In this document: positions 14,796 through 22,554 of the stretch, one piece after another
How the letters are laid out: each line of letters opens with the position of its first letter
Numbering within the stretch: position 1 is the first letter of the stretch
NCBI GenBank assembly: GCA_019456145.1
Contig: VRUL01000049.1
Location: 1 to 34,274, forward strand
Source: Planctomycetota bacterium
Lineage (GTDB): Bacteria; Planctomycetota; Phycisphaerae; Sedimentisphaerales; Anaerobacaceae
Direction: 5' to 3'
Length of the DNA: 34,274 nt
The notes under the pieces: model-generated
The model's database searches: none
Told to the model about the DNA's origin: nothing
Seen by the model: only the letters and a program-made list of their open reading frames with translations
Position numbers and translations under genes: made by a program

Positions 14796-16484
14796 CTAAT
14801 CGGGATCACAGGGCAGGCACGCCCGTATATCCTGGAAATAAAAGACATAGTTGGATGCACAGCCACCTTGTCCATTATCTACGCACGGAGTCGAGACATT
14901 CCCGGGAAGAACAGGATTAATCTCTGCTTCGCACTCGTCACCCTCATCGCCCGGTGTACATCCACACCGCTCGAAAAATTGTATGTATTGTCCACCACAA
15001 AGACTTCCCACAGGAGGAACAGGACATTGTATTATATCGCCATCCTGGATCTTTTCTTCGCAGGTGAAGTTTGTAAAACCACCTTCGGTTGACCCGATTA
15101 TTTTGTGCAGCTCACTGTCATTGATCAGGGTGTCGTTCGGGTCCGGATCCAGAGGCTTATCGGAAACGAGCAGTGCAGTACCTGCGCTCCAGTTAAGGCC
15201 AAATCTTCTGAGCTTAGTACGATAAAAGAATCTATTACTATCCAGGTCTATGACCCATACGTACTCATCGTCGATATATTCGAAGACCACATAATGATTA
15301 GCTCTCGGTAGATGCAGGATTGCCTGACAATTCTTCAAACTCTTCAGTGTTGCTAAGTCGGTTTTGACCGCAAGGCAATATAAATCCAGGTCCCGGGCAA
15401 ACTGCCTTAGTGCGTAAAGGCTTGTGCTCTTATTAGGTTCGCTCACCAATTTGGCAAGGTCCTGGTCGGTAGCGTTTTTGCCTAATCGTTCTGAAACATA
15501 CTTCATAGCCATTGTTGCACAGTTCTGACTCTGTGAATCCTTAGTCAATGCAATCTCAAGCTTCTGTTGAAGAAGCGAATCAGTATCAACTTCGCTGTAA
15601 TATCGATACCATAAAGCCTTTTTGCTAACCGGCGTGTAGAATTCCACCAATGCGTCGGTTTCATACGGAACACGAAAAGAATTGGTTTGGGGAAGAATTG
15701 GACTGATGGAAGTAAAATCCCAGTAATCTCGAGATAATAGCTCAGGCGGTTGTTTACTGTTGTCATGACGCTCAATAATAATTGTAGTGGGAACCCATTT
15801 GCCTAAGATCGTTTCATAATCTCCGTAAATTTTTGTGACAGATGACCCTCCGGCATAATCCATCAAAGAGGATAGCAGGGCATAATCTTTAGCAGGATCA
15901 AGAACGAAGACCATTTCCGGAGCACTCGTCTTATTGAGTCTTAGATGTATATGTCCCTCAGCATCAACCTTTGCGGATGATTCTGCGGCCGAGAGATTCT
16001 CAAGCGTAAATACACCGTATCCCCAGAGAACGATTCCAGCGGTTAACGGCCCATTGACAGCAACTGGAATGTCCCTTGGATTCTCGTGGACAATTGCCTG
16101 ATTCCCCGGTCTAAAATACATAGTGTAGCGTTCACCATCCCAGACAAATACACGCTTTTTGTTCCAATTCAAATCGAAACTATCCTGCGAAGGTTTACTG
16201 TTGTTTTGTTGTTTAGTGTGAGAATCTACATTGATTTCCCAGTAGAATCTATCTCCATCGTACTTTACAGTAACAATCGAATCAGTCATGTATCCATTCG
16301 ACGATTTGTATTCGTGGTGTGTGGCCGTGATAGTACCGCTTGGGATCCAGGTCTGTTTTGGCTGGTCTGTAAGCATTTTAAAGATTTGCAGAATCTCCGT
16401 CCTGTCTAACTGTCTATCCGCAAAGGCAAAATCCTGAGCGATAAATAGCAAAATAATCACCAGCACAAAATTTCTTATCTTCAT
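14796..16484 (-). CDS. Secreted C39-like cysteine peptidase with Cys-rich tail
   Basis: 562 residues from ATG at 16484 with AAGGAAAAGG upstream. A signal peptide covers residues 1-22 (ends A-F-A). Residues 23-300 are an unrecognised secreted domain. Residues about 315-435 resemble the C39 double-glycine peptidase fold: Cys322 in Q-N-C-A-T-M-A, His397 in A-N-H-Y-V-V-F and Asp413 in W-V-I-D-L-D. The order and spacing suit a Cys-His-Asp triad. Residues about 475-562 hold many Cys (including C-G-C, G-C-A and C-L-P-C) and may be a disulfide-rich domain. C39 peptidases usually sit inside ABC exporters; a stand-alone secreted one beside pseudopilin and dockerin genes is unusual. The gene begins 68 bases after the dockerin gene, so they share a transcript. 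Confidence 0.75.
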   Translation of the reverse strand: MKIRNFVLVIILLFIAQDFAFADRQLDRTEILQIFKMLTDQPKQTWIPSGTITATHHEYKSSNGYMTDSIVTVKYDGDRFYWEINVDSHTKQQNNSKPSQDSFDLNWNKKRVFVWDGERYTMYFRPGNQAIVHENPRDIPVAVNGPLTAGIVLWGYGVFTLENLSAAESSAKVDAEGHIHLRLNKTSAPEMVFVLDPAKDYALLSSLMDYAGGSSVTKIYGDYETILGKWVPTTIIIERHDNSKQPPELLSRDYWDFTSISPILPQTNSFRVPYETDALVEFYTPVSKKALWYRYYSEVDTDSLLQQKLEIALTKDSQSQNCATMAMKYVSERLGKNATDQDLAKLVSEPNKSTSLYALRQFARDLDLYCLAVKTDLATLKSLKNCQAILHLPRANHYVVFEYIDDEYVWVIDLDSNRFFYRTKLRRFGLNWSAGTALLVSDKPLDPDPNDTLINDSELHKIIGSTEGGFTNFTCEEKIQDGDIIQCPVPPVGSLCGGQYIQFFERCGCTPGDEGDECEAEINPVLPGNVSTPCVDNGQGGCASNYVFYFQDIRACLPCDPD

Positions 16485-16552
16485 AACAATGCCTTTTCCT
16501 TGAATAATCTATTGAGATTTATGCACTAACATAAAACTTTTTACCGGAGTTA

Positions 16553-17983
16553 CTAAAACGAGTTCTTAACACTATCAATGAAATCATTCCATTCTACTCT
16601 GCTAACCGTTTTTCTTATTTCCTTATCCTCAAACCATAACTCCTCCAACCAGCTTACTATCTCATCAATGTCAATCACATCTGGCGTCCCAAGCAGCATT
16701 TCGCTGCCCATCCCCATCATCATCAGAGGATCTATCTGGTGAATGACAATAGTTTCCAGCTTGGGAAATACGGCTTCGTTATCCGTGTTAAATGAGGCCC
16801 AGTTTTTCAGCTCAAGTGTAACATCACCCTGGCCTTCACATGTAAATACAAAACTGGCTAAATGGCCATCTGCAATTTCACCTCCTGTGGTTAAACCGAA
16901 TAATTCAATACCTTCTTCTTGCTCAAAGCCAGGCCCCCAGTAATCCCATAATGCCTCCCTATCAGGCTCTGCCAGGATCTGTGCGGTGCCGCCGGGATAC
17001 TCTGTATTGTCAATTGAGCCAAGATTTGGATCGGAAAGGTTGACCTCAATATCAAAAGCCCACACATTGTTCTCAGTGGTGGATGCAATATCCACATACA
17101 ACGTGACACTGTCATTGACATCAATCGTAATCTCACTAAGACCATTGACATCTACAATACTGTAGGTAATATTCGTATCTTCCGGATAGTTCGGTTCATC
17201 AGGGCTATCAGGTTCGTCAGGGCCATTATTCGAAGTTGGCCACAGCCAATACCCGACAAAAAGGCCCAAATCCTTGTGGTCGACGTTGCCATCTCGGTCT
17301 ATGTCGGCACCTGCACACCAATTTGGACCGTTACAGTCTGTGTCATTCCATTGTGAAGAAAATATTGCAAAATCACGAAAATCCACTGCTTCATCTGAAT
17401 TCAAGTCACGCGTGGGAACATTAAGGAAAGTGATGAAATAGTTGGGCTCACGCCAGCTAATGCCATATTCGTTATACTTATAGAATCCTACATTGCACTC
17501 ATTTACTTCGTCAGCATAGTAATCAATAATGAACCAATCACCCGGAACTGTGCTATCGTCTACCATATTGTTGTCAAAGGGGTAAAAGGGGCGAAATGTG
17601 TAAAGGTCAAAACCCCATATCGAGGAGTCTCTCCAGGCAGTCACTTTGGCCAGGTCACCTGCATCTTCAAGATGCGATCCGATATAATCTCTTGCGTTTG
17701 GGTCATTTGGATCTAAGCCTCTTCCAGCCAAAGTACCCAAAGCCCTATCCTGCCCCGTAATGTACAAACCGCCGCTCCAGTTATCGTTGCTGTCTGAGCT
17801 TACGATAAATACGAGTTTGCTGCCGACCATAATGTTGCTATTACAATCAAATGGTGTTACCCCATCAGCCTCATATACTTGCAGCGAAGTCTGCCCATGA
17901 GATATTGGGACTATACCAAGAACTAACGTTAGTATCAGAAAACCTTTCACTATCATCTCCTGCATAGACATAAAAACTCTCAT
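16553..17983 (-). CDS. Secreted protein with dockerin repeats and cohesin-like domain
   Basis: 476 residues from ATG at 17983, which follows AGGAG by seven bases; a longer frame to 18100 adds a basic stretch without a ribosome site. A signal peptide covers roughly residues 1-31 (ends S-H-G-Q). Two calcium-binding dockerin repeats start at Asp193 (D-L-N-S-D-E-A-V-D-F) and Asp227 (D-I-D-R-D-G-N-V-D). An acidic P/D-rich linker follows, and then, from about 275 to 415, a beta-sandwich resembling cohesin or CBM2/3-like modules (V-T-L-Y-V-D-I, A-F-D-I-E-V, G-G-T-A-Q-I-L, D-G-x-L-A-S-F-x-F-T). Dockerin and cohesin in one chain could allow self-assembly on the surface. First gene of the operon with the C39-like peptidase. 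Confidence 0.8.
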   Translation of the reverse strand: MRVFMSMQEMIVKGFLILTLVLGIVPISHGQTSLQVYEADGVTPFDCNSNIMVGSKLVFIVSSDSNDNWSGGLYITGQDRALGTLAGRGLDPNDPNARDYIGSHLEDAGDLAKVTAWRDSSIWGFDLYTFRPFYPFDNNMVDDSTVPGDWFIIDYYADEVNECNVGFYKYNEYGISWREPNYFITFLNVPTRDLNSDEAVDFRDFAIFSSQWNDTDCNGPNWCAGADIDRDGNVDHKDLGLFVGYWLWPTSNNGPDEPDSPDEPNYPEDTNITYSIVDVNGLSEITIDVNDSVTLYVDIASTTENNVWAFDIEVNLSDPNLGSIDNTEYPGGTAQILAEPDREALWDYWGPGFEQEEGIELFGLTTGGEIADGHLASFVFTCEGQGDVTLELKNWASFNTDNEAVFPKLETIVIHQIDPLMMMGMGSEMLLGTPDVIDIDEIVSWLEELWFEDKEIRKTVSRVEWNDFIDSVKNSF

Positions 17984-18772
17984 CCGTGTTCTCCTCACAA
18001 TAAATGAGCTTAGTTTTGGTGTGATTTTTCTTTTCCTTCGTTTGTGAAAGACATTTTGTATCGTTACTAAAACAAGTGCTCTCTGCGAAGCGAATAGCAA
18101 CGAGATACATAAAGCGACACCAACAAAGCAATCTTAAAATCAAGTGTCTAATGTATATGCCGATACCGAGCACGCGGATGTTGATGAAAAAATATTTCCC
18201 CCACATTTTTTTTACGAGAGTATTTGATAGTTAAGCAGCCAAAAAGGATGAAATTAAACCCAATTCATCGAAGCGTGAAAGTTTTGAGTATAATTCCCCC
18301 AAATTCCAATGGTGATTCTAAAATGAAATTATACCAAATATGTCACTTTATTTCAATAGGTGGGCACGTCAATCATTCAGTTTATTAAGCACTTGGGTGA
18401 AGTTAGATAACCGTCATTGATGTATAAATGTATATTGCATATCTTATCGGACAGGTGAGACGCTAATTATTTGAGAAGACTATTTTTTTTAACTGAATGT
18501 GTTAAGAATCATGTGGCCTTTGTTGCACTTGCAGACATACTCAGAGATAGAACCTAAAATAGGAGTATTCTGGTCAAGCGCGTACATAGTTCTGCCCTGC
18601 CGAAGCAGACTGCTTCTTATGCAGCCGGAAAACGACAAGGCCTCAAAGCACGATATGAGGTTGCATTTTATGAGTTGACTTTGAAGGAATCCGTGATATA
18701 AAACTCAATAGCTTTGAAAGTTTCAGAAAAGGTGTGGAATCTAAACCTTTATTATTCCGATAGAAATCTCAT
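17984..18772. other. Intergenic region upstream of the dockerin operon
   Basis: Nearly 800 bases with no convincing gene on either strand. It should hold the promoter of the minus-strand dockerin/C39 operon. T/A-rich runs lie near 18010 and 18485. From about 18590 rightward the text begins to look like decayed mobile DNA that leads into the zinc-finger remnant. Confidence 0.4.
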
Positions 18773-18955
18773 CTACAGTCTCAGGCGTCCTCTATATACG
18801 GAAATACCTATTCCCAAGCGTCTCTCAAGAGCTTGCAGCTTCCGCGCTTTCCTCGTGGGTTTGCCTTTATATGTCCAGCGCTTAATTTGGCTGTAATCGG
18901 ATGTTCAATCCGTTGACCTCCTTTTCTGCCAATCGGGCACGATTCCTAAGTTTAG
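18773..18955 (-). pseudogene. Decayed copy of the element zinc-finger gene
   Basis: Minus-strand frame 18898-18773 reads I-K-R-W-T-Y-K-G-K-P-T-R-K-A-R-K-L-Q-A-L-E-R, nearly identical in pattern to I-K-R-W-T-W-R-G-R-P-T-R-K-A-R-R-L-R-A-L-E-R of the copy at 19044. Upstream (to about 18955) a second frame continues the family (R-N-R-A-R near 18945), so a frameshift separates the two halves. The N-terminal zinc ribbon is gone and a stop follows 20 residues after the match. Confidence 0.7.
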
Positions 18956-19043
18956 CATGCTTATTGGTATCCGATTACCGTAACAAGGCATAAAATGACA
19001 TAATAGCACATCAATGTTAAGTAGAGAGATAAGCTACATGTGG

Positions 19044-19391
19044 TTATCGTAATCTGGCTTTAAATTTCTCCATTTGTGTCATAATCGGTCCTGACAACAT
19101 CTCCATTTTCCGCTCAAGAGCACGCAGCCTTCTGGCCTTCCTTGTGGGCCTGCCTCTCCACGTCCAGCGCTTGATTTCGCTTTGTAGCTGGTCTATCTGC
19201 CTCGAAGTATGACCAAATGCCTCCATTCTGCAACGGTTCCGGCTCCAGTAAGTCAAATTGTAGCAGTGCCGACACTTAAAGTAAATTTTACCAGGCGCAA
19301 GATATAACACGCCAACACGTTCATGACAGACTGGGCAAGCAAACCAGTACCTTACACTGCCGAAATTGCAACCACACTTAACAACGAAAAC
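19044..19391 (-). pseudogene. Truncated zinc-ribbon protein gene of mobile-element type
   Basis: The minus-strand frame is open from an in-frame TAG at 19392-19394 down to the stop at 19044. It reads C-G-C-N-F-G, W-F-A-C-P-V-C, V-L-Y-L, F-K-C-R-H-C-Y-N-L-T-Y, then a basic helical tail K-P-T-R-K-like. This is the second half of a two-knuckle zinc protein common in Planctomycete mobile DNA. The roughly 50 residues that should precede C-N-F-G are absent, and no ATG is present; only a GTG at 19310 inside the zinc ribbon could start a shorter product. It abuts a serine-recombinase tail on the other strand near 19360-19375, so the break is a rearrangement junction. It may still make a stub. Confidence 0.6.
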
Positions 19392-19457
19392 CTACCAAAC
19401 CGCAAAGGCGGCGAGTGGCACGGCAGGATTATCAAGCGGCTCGGCTGGCATAGCTAA
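19371..19457 (+). pseudogene. 3' tail of a second serine recombinase
   Basis: The plus-strand frame ending at TAA 19455-19457 reads L-N-N-E-N-L-P-N-R-K-G-G-E-W-H-G, then I-I-K-R-L-G-W, the normal ending of serine recombinases, where L-N-x-x-G-x-x-x-R-x-G-x-x-W precedes the last helix. It parallels the end of the intact recombinase at 7851 (A-K-I-L-N, G-R-G-W-T-G-V-T-I-K-D). The catalytic domain is missing. A terminator and the shared 55-bp flank follow, as they do at 8530. Confidence 0.65.
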
Positions 19458-19480
19458 GAGCTAAGGAAAAAAAAGACAAG

Positions 19481-19506
19481 GGGCCTGGGCTTTCAAACTC
19501 AGGCCC
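19481..19506 (+). terminator. Terminator after the recombinase remnant
   Basis: GGGCCTG (19481-19487) pairs with CAGGCCC (19500-19506), followed by TTTGCCTGTTC. It lies about 25 bases after the remnant's stop codon. Confidence 0.65.
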
Positions 19507-19533
19507 TTTGCCTGTTCTAACATCATCAGAGAA

Positions 19534-19588
19534 CCGGGCTTACTTCCGTTAGCTCGGCTTGTTTTCTTAACTTGTCAATGAATCCTCG
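19534..19588 (+). repeat. Second copy of the 55-bp recombinase flank
   Basis: Diverged partner of 8532-8586, in the same orientation and the same place relative to a serine-recombinase end. The stem is partly kept (CCGGGCTTAC...GTTAGCTCGG), and TTGTTTTCTT, ACTTGTCAA and AATCCTCG are unchanged. Only a few bases past TCCTCG the copies part. Confidence 0.65.
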
Positions 19589-19592
19589 TGGC

Positions 19593-19943
19593 TTACCCCA
19601 TGTCTGTAAAGTCCACGTCACCCTCAAGAGCCACACGGTTTACCTCTTTAGGGCCAAGCTCTGCCCTTGTCTTGTATGGGCCATGATTTATGATGAGCTT
19701 ATTTCCGTTCCTCTTATTGATAGCGCAATGCCTGCATGTGCAGTTCTCTAAACCATAGTTTTCAGGCACTGCCTGCTTTATACCTTCAGGCGTCTCACAA
19801 CCTGGTATAACTTCTGTTGGTATAACGGGCGCTGGCTGTGTTATGCCTCTGGCTTCTGCCTTTAATGCCTTCTGCCTTGCCCTGTATCGCTGCATTGATA
19901 ACCTGCTGGCTTCTCTGTGTTTTGTTTTGTCCTTATAAGCCAC
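19593..19943 (-). CDS. Phage/element-type basic protein with Cys cluster
   Basis: 116 residues from GTG at 19943, with AAGGAG six bases upstream. The N-terminus is strongly basic and helical (K-D-K-T-K-H-R-E-A-S-R-L-S-M-Q-R-Y-R-A-R-Q-K), a DNA-binding-like segment common in phage proteins. The middle holds C-T-C-R-H-C and then N-H-G-P-Y-K, possibly a metal site. It is unrecognised at family level. It faces into the island, like the two small genes at 20411-20788. Confidence 0.6.
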   Translation of the reverse strand: MAYKDKTKHREASRLSMQRYRARQKALKAEARGITQPAPVIPTEVIPGCETPEGIKQAVPENYGLENCTCRHCAINKRNGNKLIINHGPYKTRAELGPKEVNRVALEGDVDFTDMG

Positions 19944-20410
19944 CGATAACTCCTTTTTTATTTATTTGTGCTTAGTTTAATTTTAGCCCAATTCTTGCTT
20001 TATTCCCTGCTAAGCAGCTTCGCCGCCTGGATTCGGCCAACAACTTCCATCAAATTCCGCTATTATTGGCACGTCTCACTCCAAAGAAGCAAATTCACTC
20101 CGGGTACTCCCACGGGAAACAGCCTTACCATATCCCGCCTCTTTCGGTTACTCTTTATCTGACCGGATAGATTTGTCAAGCCGGATAGATACGTTCTGAC
20201 GGCGGCAATGACTCTTTCTATTGTTTTATTCGAGGATATGAAAGTCGGCAGATTGCTTTCCCAAAGAGCAAATTCAACCTTGACAACTCGTAAGAAAGAA
20301 AAGTTTATTTTATCAGTTATAAGCCTACGTTTTTTCTTAGTTATACCCACAGTCATATTCATACTTTTTGCCAACTACTTCCAATTACTGGTATCCATTC
20401 GCCTTATACA
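19944..20410. other. Gene-poor stretch of the island edge
   Basis: No frame is persuasive; a minus-strand frame around 20063-20374 has noncoding-like composition. CCGGATAGAT occurs twice around 20161 and 20180, flanking TTTGTCAAG. That could be a protein site or a promoter element (TTGACA on the minus strand) for leftward transcription. Confidence 0.35.
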
Positions 20411-20557
20411 TCAAATCTTTACTAAATCCGTCTTCTTTGGCTTCTGTGCTTCTGAATACTGCCCACCCTTGCCAATAGCTACGAAGTTATACCGCTTTTC
20501 ATCATTGAACTGGTGTATCATTGAGCGTATTAGCTGCTTTGTCCCGATCCTTGCCAT
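20411..20557 (-). CDS. Small hypothetical element protein (48 residues)
   Basis: Starts with ATG at 20557 directly after the TAA of the preceding minus-strand gene, so coupling is likely. It reads M-A-R-I-G-T-K-Q-L-I-R-S-M, F-N-D-E-K-R-Y-N-F-V-A-I-G-K-G-G and ends V-K-I. Basic, soluble, no motif known to me. The composition is protein-like and the tight join to the gene upstream is its best support. Confidence 0.4.
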   Translation of the reverse strand: MARIGTKQLIRSMIHQFNDEKRYNFVAIGKGGQYSEAQKPKKTDLVKI

Positions 20558-20788
20558 TTACTGAGTACTCCCGATATGTGTTTGAGCTAATGCTTTGACT
20601 GCGGCCTTGATATGCTCCGGAAGTTCCGGCCAAATAGCTACTATTTCTGCTAAGTCTGGGGGTAGTTCTTGAGCCTGATTTGGGACGTTTTCGGAGTTTC
20701 TACTGTCCGTTTTCCTGTCCACTTGGGTTTTGCTGTTTGCTAAGTCTTTGTTTTTGGTGGTGTTAGTGTTTTTGTCCAGTGGACTCAT
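20558..20788 (-). CDS. Small element protein next to the attachment site
   Basis: The minus-strand frame is open from 20869, but its first 27 codons cross the tRNA scar and the chromosomal side. The first in-frame ATG inside the element is 20786-20788, which is the complement of the CAU anticodon itself. The tail (L-P-P-D-L-A-E-I-V-A-I-W-P-E-L-P-E-H-I-K-A-A-V-K-A-L) is a helix pair that in my recollection often ends integrase-adjacent proteins of such elements. The preceding 40 residues are a polar T/N/K/S linker. No integrase catalytic part precedes it, so it may be a leftover tail. Ribosome site weak. Confidence 0.4.
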   Translation of the reverse strand: MSPLDKNTNTTKNKDLANSKTQVDRKTDSRNSENVPNQAQELPPDLAEIVAIWPELPEHIKAAVKALAQTHIGSTQ

Positions 20789-20825
20789 AATCCATTGGTC
20801 GAAGGTTCGAATCCTTCCGGGCCCA
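20779..20825 (+). other. 3' fragment of a CAU-anticodon tRNA: integration (att) scar
   Basis: GTGGA-CTCATAA-TCCAT (20779-20795) is an anticodon arm with CAU. A five-base variable region and the T-arm GAAGG-TTCGAAT-CCTTC (20801-20817) follow, then the acceptor strand CGGGCCC and discriminator A (20825). The matching 5' half (GGGCCCG plus a D-arm) is absent upstream, so this is no working tRNA. Tyrosine integrases that use tRNA genes commonly recombine at the anticodon loop and leave exactly such a 3' copy at the far element end. Orientation puts the element on the left, with the intact tRNA-Met or tRNA-Ile2 beyond the window's left edge. Confidence 0.85.
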
Positions 20826-20957
20826 GTTCCAACTTCCTGCATCATAGTCTGATATAATCCAAAATTCACCTTTTATCATGTGTGAGCTTTGCCCAAATGG
20901 GTCATACTTACTTCATAGAGAACAGAAAAAAACTCAAAACAGGCCGCACATAAACTG

Positions 20958-20985
20958 TTGACAAATATGGCAATTATGGTATATA
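20958..20985 (+). promoter_or_regulatory. Promoter of the oxidoreductase operon
   Basis: TTGACA at 20958-20963, a 16-base spacer and TATATA at 20980-20985. It leaves a leader of about 150 bases before the first gene (21145). It is the only good promoter between the tRNA scar and the operon. Confidence 0.6.
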
Positions 20986-21144
20986 TGGACAACCATGGTG
21001 GATAGTGTAAATCCATCCGTTCGCATAAGTTGCTTTGCTGATAATGACTTGTAGATGTGAGATGATTCACCGGCAACAAACGGCAACTTCCGGAACGAAG
21101 ACGGCATTTTCGTTAAACAACAGCATAGTAGGAGGAAAACCACT

Positions 21145-22521
21145 ATGAGCGAAAACACGATAAAAAGCACCTCTCGTCGCGAGTTTCTGAAGAACACCGG
21201 CCGTATCGCTGCGACTTCGGCTGTAATGGCGGGTATCGTTCCACGCATCTATGCAGGGGAGAACAATACCATCAAGGTGGTCCTGATTGGCTGCGGCGGC
21301 CGGGGAACCGGCGCAGCATCGAACGCCCTTTCAGTCAAGAACGGGCCAATCAAACTCGTCGCACTGGCAGACGTTTTCGAGAGCCGTCTTGCCCGCAGTT
21401 ACAAGAATTTGAAGAACCGACATTCTAACAAAGTGGACGTACCCAAGGATCGCCAGTTCCTCGGCTTCGACGGTTACAAGAAGGCGATGGACTGTCTTAG
21501 CGCCGGTGATGTGGCGATTTTCGCGACGCCTCCTGCATTCCGCTGGGTGCATTTTGGATACGCAATTAAAAAGGGCCTGCACGTTTTTATGGAAAAGCCC
21601 GTTACCGTCGACGGCCCAACGACACGCAAGATGTTTAAACTCGCCCAAGAGTCTGTTAAGAAGAATCTCAAGGTGGGTGTCGGCCTCATGATCCGCCATT
21701 GCCGGGGCCGGCAGGAACTGAAACGCCGAATCGAAGACGGCGAAATCGGCGACATTATTATGATGAGAGCCTACAGGATGGGCGGCCGGGCTTGCACCGC
21801 AGGTCCCAAGCCGGATGGTAGGAGCGAGCTTCTCTACCAGATCCAGAAGTTCCACAGCTTTCTCTGGGCCAGCGCCGGGATGTACAGCGACTTCTATATT
21901 CACCAGATCGACGAGTGCTCGTGGATGAAAGGCACCTGGCCAGTCGAAGCCCATGCCTCGGGCGGCCGACATTATCGCGGCAATTACGTCGACCAGAATT
22001 TCGACAACTACTCGGTCGAATACACTTACCCGGATGGGACCAAGTTTTTATACTACGGCCGAGCCATTAGCGGCTGTAAAGGCGGATTCGACAGCTATGT
22101 CCACGGTACGAAAGGCTCAGGGGTCGTCTCGACGCGCGGCCACCATCCAGGCAAAGTTCGTACTTACAAAGGGCACAATATGACAAGCGACAACCTGATT
22201 TGGAAAGTCCCGCAGCCCGAGCCGAGCCCGTACCAGCTCGAATGGGACGACCTGATCGACGCCATTCGTGCGGACAAACCTTATAATGAGGCGAAGCGCG
22301 GCGCCGAAGCAAGTCTTGTGAACTCCATGGGCCGAATGGCCGCCCACACAGGCCAGGTCATAACCTTCGACGATATCCTCAACTGCAAGCATGAGTTTGC
22401 CCCGGATGTCGATAAGCTAACGATGGATTCCCCGGCGCCTCTACAGGCCGGGCCCGATGGCAAATATCCCGTCCCGCAGCCAGGTAAACTAAAAGACAGG
22501 GAATACAAAGATTTCGTTTGA
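21145..22521 (+). CDS. Tat-exported Gfo/Idh/MocA-family oxidoreductase
   Basis: 458 residues; GGAGGA precedes the ATG. A twin-arginine signal (S-R-R-E-F-L-K, residues 10-16) and hydrophobic stretch predict export as a folded, cofactor-loaded enzyme. The Rossmann motif G-C-G-G-R-G-T-G lies near residue 50, and the family motif E-K-P near 152. The C-terminal domain carries Y-T-Y-P-D-G-T-K-F and H-G-T-K-G, as in the many Planctomycete paralogues. Such enzymes act on sugars or sugar acids with bound NAD(P); some relatives (GH109) cleave glycosides by a redox mechanism. Substrate unknown, but the neighbours point to plant- or algal-type polysaccharides. Confidence 0.88.
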   Translation: MSENTIKSTSRREFLKNTGRIAATSAVMAGIVPRIYAGENNTIKVVLIGCGGRGTGAASNALSVKNGPIKLVALADVFESRLARSYKNLKNRHSNKVDVPKDRQFLGFDGYKKAMDCLSAGDVAIFATPPAFRWVHFGYAIKKGLHVFMEKPVTVDGPTTRKMFKLAQESVKKNLKVGVGLMIRHCRGRQELKRRIEDGEIGDIIMMRAYRMGGRACTAGPKPDGRSELLYQIQKFHSFLWASAGMYSDFYIHQIDECSWMKGTWPVEAHASGGRHYRGNYVDQNFDNYSVEYTYPDGTKFLYYGRAISGCKGGFDSYVHGTKGSGVVSTRGHHPGKVRTYKGHNMTSDNLIWKVPQPEPSPYQLEWDDLIDAIRADKPYNEAKRGAEASLVNSMGRMAAHTGQVITFDDILNCKHEFAPDVDKLTMDSPAPLQAGPDGKYPVPQPGKLKDREYKDFV

Positions 22522-22554
22522 CTCACATAGAGTAAAAAATTAGTCAAATTTAAA

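Noticed and set aside
20208..20564. A 118-codon plus-strand frame
   Set aside because: Low-complexity hydrophobic text without a ribosome site, opposite the tightly joined minus-strand genes at 20411 and 20558.
21331..21972. A 213-codon minus-strand frame
   Set aside because: Antisense to the first Tat oxidoreductase, which has complete motifs. It is a codon-bias artefact of the GC-richer region.
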